64,000 nucleotides of DNA. Source: UBA935 sp031555615 (GTDB lineage: Bacteria; Bacillota; Clostridia; Lachnospirales; Lachnospiraceae). The DNA lies in NCBI GenBank assembly GCA_031555615.1, contig JAVBUF010000003.1, positions 1 to 64,000 of the forward strand. Reading direction: 5' to 3'. The notes beneath the pieces are model-generated. The model saw only the letters and a list, made by a program, of their open reading frames with translations, did no database searches and had not been told where the DNA came from. A program made the position numbers and the translations under genes. This document shows, piece by piece, positions 1-7,392 of the stretch. Every line of letters starts with the position of its first letter. Positions within the stretch are counted from its first letter, which is position 1.

Positions 1-261
1 ATCTTCTACCGGAAAGTAGCCACGGTTAGCCAATGTGGAATACAGGCCCGGGGCGGTATGTCCTTTGGACAATACGAACCGGTCTCTGCCCTCCATCTTG
101 GGGTTCTTGGGGTCTATGTTCATTTCTTCAAAGTACAGATAAGTATAAATGTCGGCCGCTGACAGGGAACCTCCCGGGTGTCCTGCTTTGGCACTGTGGA
201 CTGCGGTAACGATGCCCTTGCGGACTTCGTTGGCTGCCTTCTTTAATTCCAGATTTTTCAT
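1..261 (-). CDS. Transketolase, N-terminal part (truncated by window edge)
   Basis: The reading frame starts at the ATG at 261 (MKNLELKKAANEVRKG) and runs off the left edge after 87 codons. It contains the thiamine-pyrophosphate-binding start of transketolases: KAGHPGGSLSAADIYTYLY, followed by RDRFVLSKGHTAPGLYSTLA. The enzyme moves two-carbon units between sugar phosphates in the non-oxidative pentose phosphate pathway. It lies 10 bases downstream of araD on the same strand, so it is probably the last-step gene of the arabinose operon, feeding xylulose-5-phosphate into central metabolism. Whether this is a full-length enzyme or the N-terminal subunit of a split transketolase cannot be decided here. 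Confidence 0.93.
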   Translation of the reverse strand, partial: MKNLELKKAANEVRKGIVTAVHSAKAGHPGGSLSAADIYTYLYFEEMNIDPKNPKMEGRDRFVLSKGHTAPGLYSTLANRGYFPVED

Positions 262-271
262 TTTGACTCCT

Positions 272-964
272 TTATTGTCCGTAATAAGCATTGGCTCCAT
301 GCTTTCTGTAATAATGTTTATCCTGCAGTTCCTGGGGTGCCGGTTGGATATCTTTATTGATGGTTTCGGCACGGTAAGCCATCTTAGCCACCTCTTCCAG
401 GACTACTGCATTGTGCACCGCATCTGTGGCATTTTTGCCCCAGGCAAAGGGACCATGATTCTTGCAGAGTACTGCCGGAACAGCCGCAGGGTCTTTTTCC
501 ATCCGTTTAAATTCACCGACAATCAAAAGACCAGTATTTTTTTCATAATCGCCTTCTATTTCTTCTTTGGTCAAACATCTTACACAGGGGATTTCTCCAT
601 ACATATAATCCGCATGAGTGGTTCCGTAGCAGGGAATACTCCGGCCGGCCTGGGCCCAACTGGTAGCATAAGAGGAATGAGTATGTACCACACCGCCCAC
701 TTCCGGAAAGGCTTTGTAGATTTCCAGATGAGTGGCTGTATCGGAGGAGGGATTATATCTTCCCTCCACCCGGTTTCCCTCCAGATCCATAACTACCATA
801 TCTTCCGGGGTTAACTTGTCATAATCCACCCCGCTGGGTTTGATGACAAAAAGACCCTTTTCCCGGTCAATGGCACTGACATTGCCCCAGGTAAAAGTCA
901 CCAGACCATATTTGGGTAAATCCATATTGGCTTCATATACTTTTTGTTTTAATTCTTCTAACAT
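272..964 (-). CDS. araD: L-ribulose-5-phosphate 4-epimerase
   Basis: A 230-residue class II aldolase/AraD-family protein, the normal length for the epimerase that converts L-ribulose-5-phosphate to D-xylulose-5-phosphate. Visible family marks are FTWGNVSAIDRE near residue 24, SDTATHLEIYKAFPEVGGVV followed by HTHSSYAT around residues 95-100 (zinc-ligand histidines), and LCKNHGPFAWG near residue 167. It sits between the kinase gene and the transketolase gene and completes the araA-araB-araD route. A GGAGGCAGA-type ribosome site precedes the ATG. Confidence 0.95.
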   Translation of the reverse strand: MLEELKQKVYEANMDLPKYGLVTFTWGNVSAIDREKGLFVIKPSGVDYDKLTPEDMVVMDLEGNRVEGRYNPSSDTATHLEIYKAFPEVGGVVHTHSSYATSWAQAGRSIPCYGTTHADYMYGEIPCVRCLTKEEIEGDYEKNTGLLIVGEFKRMEKDPAAVPAVLCKNHGPFAWGKNATDAVHNAVVLEEVAKMAYRAETINKDIQPAPQELQDKHYYRKHGANAYYGQ

Positions 965-982
965 TTATCTGCCTCCTTGGGA

Positions 983-2587
983 TCAATTCAGAAAATCAAC
1001 TGCCGCTCTTTCGATGGGAAGGCCTTTTTTGTAACGCTCGATGAACGTATCAAAGCTTTCCACATCCTTGGGATCGGGCTGCATCTCGCTGCCGGTATCT
1101 CCGGCAAACACTTTTTCGGTCAGGAAATCATCCAGGGTTTCGCCTTCGCCTTTATTCAACATATAGGAGGCTAACAGGGCAATTCCCCAGGCGCCGCCTT
1201 CCCCGGCTGTTTCCATCAGGGAAACCGGTGAATTCATAGCAGCTGCCATAAATCCCTGGCCAACACCTTTGGTTTTAAACAAACCGCCGTGGCCATAGAT
1301 GCGGTCCACCTTAACACCTTCTTCTTTTAATAAAATATCCAGGCCCACTTTTAAGGCTCCCAAAGAAGTAAATAAATGGGTTCTCATAAAGTTTGCAAGA
1401 CTGAACTTACTGTCCGGTGTCCGGACAAAAAGCGGACGTCCTTCTTCAAATCCGGTAATATGCTCACCGGAAAAATAATTGTAAGCCAGCAATCCGCCGC
1501 AATCCACATCAGCTTCCAAAGCTTTGTAATATAAAATATCAAACACCTCGCTGCGTTTCACTTCACTTCCCAGACACTCGGCAAACTCTTTAAACAATGC
1601 CACCCAGGCATTTAAATCAGAGGTACAGTTATTGCAGTGTACCATACCCACCAGATTGCCCGTGGGGGTGGTCACCAAATCAATCTCCGGGTATACCTTC
1701 TTCAATTCATCTTCCAGAACGATCATGGCAAAAACACTGGTTCCGGCGGATACATTTCCGGTCCGTTTGGCTACCGAGTTGGTTGCCACCATACCGGTTC
1801 CCGCATCACCCTCGGGAGGGCAAACCGGAATACCTGCCTGCAGCTGGCCGGATACGTCCAGAAGCTTCACGCCTTCAGCGGTGAGACTGCCGGCTTTTTC
1901 CCCGGCCATCAATACCCCCGGCAGAATCTCTGCCAGCTTCCAGTCAAAATCACAATCCGCTACCAGCCCATCAAACTTGCCCAGCATTTGCTGATTGTAC
2001 TCTTTGGTATTGGCTACGATGGGGAACATACCCGAGGCTTCCCCTACCCCAAGCACCTTTTCCCCGGTTAATTTCCAGTGGATATAGCCTGCCAGGGTGG
2101 TAATAAAGTCAATCCTTCCCACATGTTCTTCTTTATTTAAAATTGCCTGATAAAGATGGGCAATACTCCATCTTTGCGGAATATTGTACTGAAAACTCTC
2201 AGTCAGTATCTTGGAAGCTTCTTCGGTAATGGTATTCCGCCAAGTCCGGAAGGGCACCAAAAGTTCACCTTCTTTATCAAAAACCATGTAACCATGCATC
2301 ATCGCACTAAACCCGATGGAACCAACCGTAGTTAATGCAACCCCGTATTTCTCCTTTACTTCACCGGCCATGGCACTGTAACACTGCTGCAGTCCCTGCC
2401 AGATATCCTCCAGACTATACGTCCAGACATTGTTCTCATAACGGTTCTCCCAGTCATGACTGCCGGAAGCAATGGGATTATTGTCTTCCCCAACCAGCAC
2501 CGCCTTGATTCTGGTGGAACCGAACTCAATCCCCAGCGCCGTCTTTCCAGCCTCAATAACACTCTTAATTGCATTTACATCACCCAT
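983..2587 (-). CDS. araB: FGGY-family carbohydrate kinase, probable L-ribulokinase
   Basis: Encodes about 534 residues of an FGGY sugar kinase, with the phosphate-binding start LGIEFGSTRIKAVLVG and the second ATP motif GNVSAGTSVFAMIV. The ATG at 2587 is chosen because AGGAGGGT lies 5 bases upstream; an in-frame ATG at 2608 lies before that ribosome site. Position between araA and araD argues for phosphorylation of L-ribulose. The sequence looks closer to the clostridial xylulokinase-like subgroup than to enteric AraB, so substrate assignment rests mainly on context. Confidence 0.85.
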   Translation of the reverse strand: MGDVNAIKSVIEAGKTALGIEFGSTRIKAVLVGEDNNPIASGSHDWENRYENNVWTYSLEDIWQGLQQCYSAMAGEVKEKYGVALTTVGSIGFSAMMHGYMVFDKEGELLVPFRTWRNTITEEASKILTESFQYNIPQRWSIAHLYQAILNKEEHVGRIDFITTLAGYIHWKLTGEKVLGVGEASGMFPIVANTKEYNQQMLGKFDGLVADCDFDWKLAEILPGVLMAGEKAGSLTAEGVKLLDVSGQLQAGIPVCPPEGDAGTGMVATNSVAKRTGNVSAGTSVFAMIVLEDELKKVYPEIDLVTTPTGNLVGMVHCNNCTSDLNAWVALFKEFAECLGSEVKRSEVFDILYYKALEADVDCGGLLAYNYFSGEHITGFEEGRPLFVRTPDSKFSLANFMRTHLFTSLGALKVGLDILLKEEGVKVDRIYGHGGLFKTKGVGQGFMAAAMNSPVSLMETAGEGGAWGIALLASYMLNKGEGETLDDFLTEKVFAGDTGSEMQPDPKDVESFDTFIERYKKGLPIERAAVDFLN

Positions 2588-2611
2588 AATGTACCCTCCT
2601 GTTTTCATTTT

Positions 2612-4105
2612 TTACTTATATGCAATTGCGTTCCATTTTAATTCATTCTTGAAATCACGGATGTTGGTATTCTTATCGATTACCACACTCTCGATTCCCA
2701 TCATATCGGCCCAGTCTACCATCTGCTCCACACTGAGATCATAGGAAAATGCCGTATGATGTGCACCTCCGGCCAGTATCCATGCCTGGGCACCGATTTC
2801 CAGATTCGGTTGGGGAGTCCAGAAGGCCGTTGCTACCGGAAGGTTGGGCATGGGTTTCTCACACTTTTTACAATCCACAGCATTGATGATCAAACGGAAA
2901 CGATTGCCCAGGTCGATCAGGGAGGTTGCTACCGCCGAACCGGTCTTGGAGGTAAATACCAAACGAGCCGGGTCTTCTCTGTCGCCCATAGAAAGAGGCT
3001 TGCACTTAATAGAAATGGGGCCGTCGGCAACTGTCGGGCACACCTCAAGCATATGGGCCTGCAAAATACCTTCTTTTCCAGGTACAAAGTTGTAAGTATA
3101 GTCTTCCATAAAAGAAGTACCCTTGGCATTAGGGGTTCCTTCTGCCATAATCTTCATCAAACGAACCATTGCCGCGGTCTTCCAGTCACCTTCACCGCCG
3201 AAGCCGTAGCCTTTTTCCATCAATCTCTGGATAGCCAGTCCGGGCAGCTGCTTCAAGGCACCTAAATCACCAAAGTGAGTAACGATGGCACCATAATCTT
3301 TTTCTACCAGGAATTTTTCAAAGCCGATTTCGATTCCGGCCTGTACTGCCACATGTTTTTTAAACTCGGCAGCATCTCTGCCTTCCAGCAGGATTTCATA
3401 TTGATCATAATATTCTTCTACCAAAGCGTCAACATCCCCCTGGGAAACTGCCGCAACATATTCTTCAATCTCATTCACCGGGTAAGCATCGATTTCCCAG
3501 CCGAATTTCACCTGTGCTTCCACTTTGTCACCTTCGGTAACCGCTACATTACGCATATTATCGGCAATACGGCAGACTCTGATATGGGAGGATTCCATCA
3601 CCCCGATGGCGGTCCGCATAAAACTGCCTAACTGCTCCTGTACCCTGGCATTGGCCCAATGTCCGACAATAATCTTTCTTTCGATACCCATCCGGCTGAC
3701 AATATGACCGTACTCTCTGTCACCGTGAGCAGACTGGTTTTCATTCATAAAGTCCATATCAATGGTATCGTAGGGAATTTCTTCATTAAACTGTGTATGT
3801 AAATGACATAATGGTTTCTTGTACTCCTGTAATCCGATGATCCACATCTTAGCCGGAGAAAAAGTATGCATCCAGGTAATGACTCCGGCGCATTCGGTAT
3901 CATTATTAGCCTCGTTAAGGGTTCTTCTGATGGATGCCTGATCGATCAGGGTAGGCTTCCAGATTACCTCAAAAGGTAATTTTCCGCATTTGTTCAGTTC
4001 TTCCACGATCTTTTGTGAATGTTCGGCTACATTTCTCAAACACTCATCCCCATAAAGATCCTGTGATCCGGTACAAAACCAAAACTTGTAATTCTTTGCT
4101 GCCAT
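2612..4105 (-). CDS. araA: L-arabinose isomerase
   Basis: A 497-residue protein of the usual AraA length, interconverting L-arabinose and L-ribulose. Recognisable stretches include FWFCTGSQDLYGDE at the N-terminus, GVITWMHTFSPAKMWIIGL around residue 75-95, GYGFGGEGDWKTAAMVRLMK with a metal-ligand glutamate near residue 300-307, and LAGGAHHTAFSYDL near the C-terminus. A strong AAGGAGG ribosome site lies upstream of the ATG. First structural gene of the operon, directly behind an AraR-type operator and promoter at 4150-4181. Confidence 0.97.
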   Translation of the reverse strand: MAAKNYKFWFCTGSQDLYGDECLRNVAEHSQKIVEELNKCGKLPFEVIWKPTLIDQASIRRTLNEANNDTECAGVITWMHTFSPAKMWIIGLQEYKKPLCHLHTQFNEEIPYDTIDMDFMNENQSAHGDREYGHIVSRMGIERKIIVGHWANARVQEQLGSFMRTAIGVMESSHIRVCRIADNMRNVAVTEGDKVEAQVKFGWEIDAYPVNEIEEYVAAVSQGDVDALVEEYYDQYEILLEGRDAAEFKKHVAVQAGIEIGFEKFLVEKDYGAIVTHFGDLGALKQLPGLAIQRLMEKGYGFGGEGDWKTAAMVRLMKIMAEGTPNAKGTSFMEDYTYNFVPGKEGILQAHMLEVCPTVADGPISIKCKPLSMGDREDPARLVFTSKTGSAVATSLIDLGNRFRLIINAVDCKKCEKPMPNLPVATAFWTPQPNLEIGAQAWILAGGAHHTAFSYDLSVEQMVDWADMMGIESVVIDKNTNIRDFKNELKWNAIAYK

Positions 4106-4149
4106 ATATCGTATCCTCCTTAAAAAATTAATATAGTTTCCTAATTAAA

Positions 4150-4181
4150 ATTCTACAACTTGTATGCACATATATACAACT
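4150..4181 (-). promoter_or_regulatory. araA promoter with AraR-type operator
   Basis: On the minus strand a -35 box TTGTAT (4174-4179) and -10 box TAGAAT (4150-4155) are 18 bases apart. The spacer and -35 box form the dyad TTGTATGCACATATATACAA (4160-4179, as read on the plus strand). The same TTGTATGCACATAT core recurs in front of araR. A repressor bound here would block RNA polymerase, which fits AraR repression relieved by arabinose. Function is inferred from position and repetition. Confidence 0.8.
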
Positions 4182-4197
4182 TGTTTTTTAGATAAAT

Positions 4198-5295
4198 TCA
4201 TTTTCTTTTTCGTGTGGAATCACCGATTATCAACTCCGGCCGGATAACCCTTGATACCTTGCTATCATTGTCGCTTACTCCCCGAAGCTTTTCCAGCAAC
4301 AGCTCCGCCGCCATTTCTCCCAGCTTTTCCTGGGGATGAGAAATGGTAGTCAGCCTGATGGGGCCATTTTCGGCCATAAAGGAATTATCATATCCAGTCA
4401 CGGAGATCTCCTCCGGCACGCGTATTCCCTGCCCTTGCAGCACCCGGATGATATCTAATGCCGTCTGGTCATTATAGCAGACGATACCGTCCATCTTCAC
4501 TCCTCGCCGGACAAATTCCCTGATCATGGCTGCCGGCTTTTTTTCCCGGTCTTCGGTATGGAATAAAATTACTTTATCAGGATCATAGGGCACGCCGGCT
4601 TCCTTCAATGCCTGGATATATCCCTTCTGCCGGGCAGTGCCCTGGACGTCATCCACTTTAAAGATACCGACAATATTCCGGTGTCCCCAATCCAGCAGAT
4701 GTCTGGTCAGCAGATAGCCGCCCTCTGTATCGTCCATGATGATATTAGGTTTCTCCTTCATCTGGGGATAAGTTCCCTGAATAAAAATGTAGGGAATCTG
4801 CATAGTATCAAAGCTTTCATAAAGGGACATGTGACGGCAATAGATTTCACTTTTACTGGGTTCAATAATCAGTCCGTCAATGTTCTTGGTCATAATATCC
4901 TGTAAGGCTTTGGCTTCATTCTTCTGGCTGTTGGCGGTATTTTTCAAAATAATACTATAGCCGTTTTTGGTCAGTACATGGTCCATTCCCTGGATCAGCC
5001 GGGGAAAAATATAATCGGAAATATAGGTGGTCACTACGGCAATATTGTGGGAATTCCCTTTATTCTGAATCCGATAGGAGCAAAATGTCCCTTTTCCGTG
5101 AACGGCTTCAATCAACCCGTCATTTTCCAAAATGGACAGTGCTTTCCTGACGGTATGGCGACTGATTTGATAACTGTCAGCCAACTCGTTTTCTGAAGGG
5201 ATCTTATTCCCTGCCTGGATTCTTCCTTCCAGAATATCCTGCTTTAATTGTTCCATCAGCACATAGTACTTTGGTTTTCCTTTATCGTTAGGCAT
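4198..5295 (-). CDS. araR: AraR-type arabinose repressor (GntR DNA-binding domain, LacI-type sensor domain)
   Basis: A 365-residue repressor with the two-part structure of Bacillus AraR. Residues about 8-75 are a GntR winged helix (IPSENELADSYQISRHTVRK, then ALSILENDGLIEAVHGKGTF). From about residue 83 there is a LacI/periplasmic-binding-like ligand domain (NIAVVTTYISDYIFPRLIQG; GYDNSFMAENGPIRLTTISH). It is expected to bind L-arabinose and release DNA. It lies upstream of araA on the same strand, with its own operator-promoter, indicating autoregulation together with the operon. Confidence 0.93.
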   Translation of the reverse strand: MPNDKGKPKYYVLMEQLKQDILEGRIQAGNKIPSENELADSYQISRHTVRKALSILENDGLIEAVHGKGTFCSYRIQNKGNSHNIAVVTTYISDYIFPRLIQGMDHVLTKNGYSIILKNTANSQKNEAKALQDIMTKNIDGLIIEPSKSEIYCRHMSLYESFDTMQIPYIFIQGTYPQMKEKPNIIMDDTEGGYLLTRHLLDWGHRNIVGIFKVDDVQGTARQKGYIQALKEAGVPYDPDKVILFHTEDREKKPAAMIREFVRRGVKMDGIVCYNDQTALDIIRVLQGQGIRVPEEISVTGYDNSFMAENGPIRLTTISHPQEKLGEMAAELLLEKLRGVSDNDSKVSRVIRPELIIGDSTRKRK

Positions 5296-5339
5296 TTTGT
5301 CCTCCTGCTTACTTATGGCATACCCATACTTTAATATTT

Positions 5340-5370
5340 ATTATATGCTTGTATGCACATATGTACAAGC
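5340..5370 (-). promoter_or_regulatory. araR promoter with AraR-type operator
   Basis: Minus-strand promoter TTGTAC (5363-5368), 17-base spacer, TATAAT (5340-5345). A 24-base dyad at 5347-5370, starting GCTTGTATGCAC and ending GTACAAGC, covers the spacer and the -35 box. It shares TTGTATGCACATAT with the araA operator, so the two sites are probably bound by the same protein, the araR product. Confidence 0.8.
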
Positions 5371-5380
5371 AAAAATATGC

Positions 5381-5408
5381 TTGCAAATAGTTCTGCCTAT
5401 GGTATAAT
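5381..5408 (+). promoter_or_regulatory. Promoter of the antisense (antitoxin) RNA
   Basis: Plus-strand TTGCAA at 5381-5386, a 16-base spacer and TATAAT at 5403-5408, preceded by the extended -10 element TGG. This is a near-consensus housekeeping promoter with no open reading frame downstream; the next signal is an intrinsic terminator about 75 bases further on. Confidence 0.7.
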
Positions 5409-5414
5409 ATATTT

Positions 5415-5525
5415 AACAAGACAGCCGACAGGTAGCTGCAATCTACCCGTCCCGGCGAAATTTAATAACAGCTAAGAAACAGCCATCCTAAACTTTGTGA
5501 GAGCAGGATGGCTATTTCTTATTTT
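5415..5525 (+). ncRNA. Putative antisense RNA antitoxin opposite the holin-like toxin mRNA
   Basis: Between a strong plus-strand promoter and an intrinsic terminator (5476-5518) lies about 110 bases with no open reading frame. Its 3' part is complementary to the stop codon region and 3' end of the 27-residue toxin gene on the minus strand. It contains a small hairpin, GGTAGctgcaatCTACC, at 5431-5447. This layout is that of RatA/SR-type antitoxin RNAs of Gram-positive type I toxin-antitoxin loci. Exact ends are inferred. Confidence 0.6.
5476..5518. terminator. Bidirectional intrinsic terminator shared by toxin mRNA and antisense RNA
   Basis: The stem AGCCATCCT (5481-5489) pairs with AGGATGGCT (5505-5513) across a 15-base loop, flanked by GAAA and TTTC that extend it. 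T-rich sequence follows on the plus strand (TTTCTTATTTTT). The toxin stop codon (5512-5514) lies inside the stem, so the same hairpin can end both converging transcripts. Confidence 0.75.
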
Positions 5526-5595
5526 TCACATTTAGAATCGCAACAATCAGTAGACCTATGGTCAAGATTACCATAAATTCCTCATATGTACTCAT
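5512..5595 (-). CDS. Putative holin-like type I toxin, 27 residues
   Basis: Short frame starting MSTYEEFMVILTIG and ending VKNKK, with one hydrophobic helix (about residues 8-22, VILTIGLLIVAIL) and a positively charged tail. This matches the small putative holin-like toxin family (Hol_Tox; TxpA/BsrG-like), which inserts in the membrane. GGGGGTAA lies a few bases before the ATG. A minus-strand TATAAT is at 5661-5666, giving an mRNA that starts near 5654 and converges on the antisense RNA. The family and layout are recognised; toxicity is inferred. Confidence 0.75.
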   Translation of the reverse strand: MSTYEEFMVILTIGLLIVAILNVKNKK

Positions 5596-5867
5596 AAGCG
5601 TTACCCCCTTTCCGCAAGACTCGGATCGGGTAGTTCGCCTCCTGTTCGGCTGCCCAGTTAATTATATTATGTTTTGTATTTTGAGAAAAAGGCCGATAAT
5701 GCCCGATAAGTAAGTAAACAGATACTATTTTTAGATTTTCCTGATTTTATTCACCATTTCAGCATAAATCATAATATATCTTCTGTCAATTAAAACGTAG
5801 AAAACAACAAATGCGAACAGCTTCTGCCTCAGCCGTTCGCATTTGATTATTGATCCCAGAATCCTTT

Positions 5868-6335
5868 TTATGAATATTTACAAACATCCACCCAGCCCAA
5901 GCTGCCCGAATACTGCTCCAGTTCCTGCAAATCCAGTCCAATCGCACTGTTATCACTGCCAGCGGCGGGATACACCACCTCAAATCTTTTCATCGACTCG
6001 TCCAAATAAACTTCCACCCCGCTGTTGATACCGAAGGGACAGACCCCTCCTACATCATGCCCGATAAGGCTTTCCACTTCTTCCAGTTTCAGCATAGTTG
6101 CCTTCCCGCCAAACACCGTCTTATATTTAGCATTATCAATCTTGGCATCCCCTGCTGTCACAATCAGCATAACTCTTTCCCCTAGCCGGAAGGACATGCT
6201 CTTACCGATCTTTGCCGGTTCGCAGCCAACTGCCTGAGCCGCCAGTTCCACGGTAGCACTGGACTGATCAAATTCCATGATTCGGTCTGCCATGCCGTAT
6301 TGTTTAAAATATGCTCTTACTTTTTCAATTGCCAT
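5868..6335 (-). CDS. YbaK/EbsC-family aminoacyl-tRNA deacylase
   Basis: A 155-residue single-domain protein of the YbaK/ProX type. These enzymes hydrolyse mischarged tRNA, classically Cys-tRNA(Pro) or Ala-tRNA(Pro). Visible family marks are the lysine in EPAKIGKSMSFRLGERVMLI near residue 40-60, the stretch GDAKIDNAKYKTVFGGKATM, and HDVGGVCPFGI near residue 95-105. It stands alone, about 280 bases from the toxin locus and 34 bases downstream of an epimerase gene on the same strand, so it may be read as the tail of that transcript. Confidence 0.85.
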   Translation of the reverse strand: MAIEKVRAYFKQYGMADRIMEFDQSSATVELAAQAVGCEPAKIGKSMSFRLGERVMLIVTAGDAKIDNAKYKTVFGGKATMLKLEEVESLIGHDVGGVCPFGINSGVEVYLDESMKRFEVVYPAAGSDNSAIGLDLQELEQYSGSLGWVDVCKYS

Positions 6336-6369
6336 TGCTTATATCCTTTACGTATGTATTTCCATATAT

Positions 6370-7392
6370 CTATTTCCTGATATCGGCCGCAGCCTTATCC
6401 AGTGCTGCGATAACCCGGTCACACCAGCTGTCAAACTCTGCATCCTCCACCTGTAATTCCGGGTGGGACAATACATATTCTATCGTTTCCTTCACCCCCT
6501 GGTCAAATCGCTTCCTGGCGGTAAAACCGGGAACCAGTCTTTTCAGCTTACTATTATCAAAAACCACCGAGTTAGCCTTATCACCAATCAGACTGCCTTC
6601 AAAATCATACTCACTGCACATGGCCAAAAATGACGAGGATACATAGCAGGGATGCAGCTCTACCCCCAGCGCATCGGCAATGGACCGGTAAATCTGATTC
6701 CAGGTCAGGGTCTCATCGGAGGTAATCTGCACCGCTTCGCCTAATGCATGGATATTGCCCAGTAAACCAATGAATCCTTCCGCAAAATCACTGTTATGGG
6801 TCATGGTCCACAAAGAGGTACCGTCACCATGGATGATGACCGGTTTCCCTTCCAATAAACGCTTGACTACCTGATAGCTGCCCTTATCACCATGTACCCC
6901 TAAAGGTATTGATCTTTCACTGTAAGTATGACTGGGGCGCACGATCGTAATGGGAAATCCCTTTTCCCGATACATTTTCATCAAATACTCTTCACAGGCA
7001 ATCTTGTTCCGGGAATATTCCCAAAAAGGATTGACCAGAGGAGTGCCTTCATTAATCCGGTAGTCCGATAACGGCTTCTGATAAGCCGATGCCGAGCTGA
7101 TAAAGATAAATTGTCTGGTTTTTCCTGCAAACAGGCGATAATCCCGTTCCAGTTGTTCCTGTGTAAAGGCAATAAAATCTGCTACTGCGTCAAAGTCCAG
7201 ATTCCGGATATGCTCCGCCACAGTTGCCTCATCATTGATATCTGCTTTAATTTCGGTAATATTGTCATATTCCGCAAACATTTTATTGCGGGAACCGCGA
7301 TTGAGCAGAAAAAGCTCATGTCCCTGTTCCAACAGTTGTCTCGAGATGGCTGTGCTGATGGTACCTGTTCCGCCGATAAATAATACTTTCAT
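6370..7392 (-). CDS. NAD-dependent epimerase/dehydratase (SDR family)
   Basis: A 340-residue extended short-chain dehydrogenase. The nucleotide-binding motif is at the very start (MKVLFIGGTGTISTAISRQL) and FIFISSASAYQKP followed by EYSRNKIACEEYLMK gives the active-site Tyr-x-x-x-Lys equivalent region. Substrate is unknown; such genes are often sugar-nucleotide or mRNA-binding epimerase-like proteins. The ATG overlaps the ppk stop codon by 4 bases, so it is translationally coupled to polyphosphate kinase. Confidence 0.85.
   Translation of the reverse strand: MKVLFIGGTGTISTAISRQLLEQGHELFLLNRGSRNKMFAEYDNITEIKADINDEATVAEHIRNLDFDAVADFIAFTQEQLERDYRLFAGKTRQFIFISSASAYQKPLSDYRINEGTPLVNPFWEYSRNKIACEEYLMKMYREKGFPITIVRPSHTYSERSIPLGVHGDKGSYQVVKRLLEGKPVIIHGDGTSLWTMTHNSDFAEGFIGLLGNIHALGEAVQITSDETLTWNQIYRSIADALGVELHPCYVSSSFLAMCSEYDFEGSLIGDKANSVVFDNSKLKRLVPGFTARKRFDQGVKETIEYVLSHPELQVEDAEFDSWCDRVIAALDKAAADIRK

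Noticed and set aside
983..2608. Start of the kinase at the first in-frame ATG (2608)
   Set aside because: The only good ribosome site (AGGAGGGT) lies downstream of that ATG and 5 bases before the ATG at 2587.
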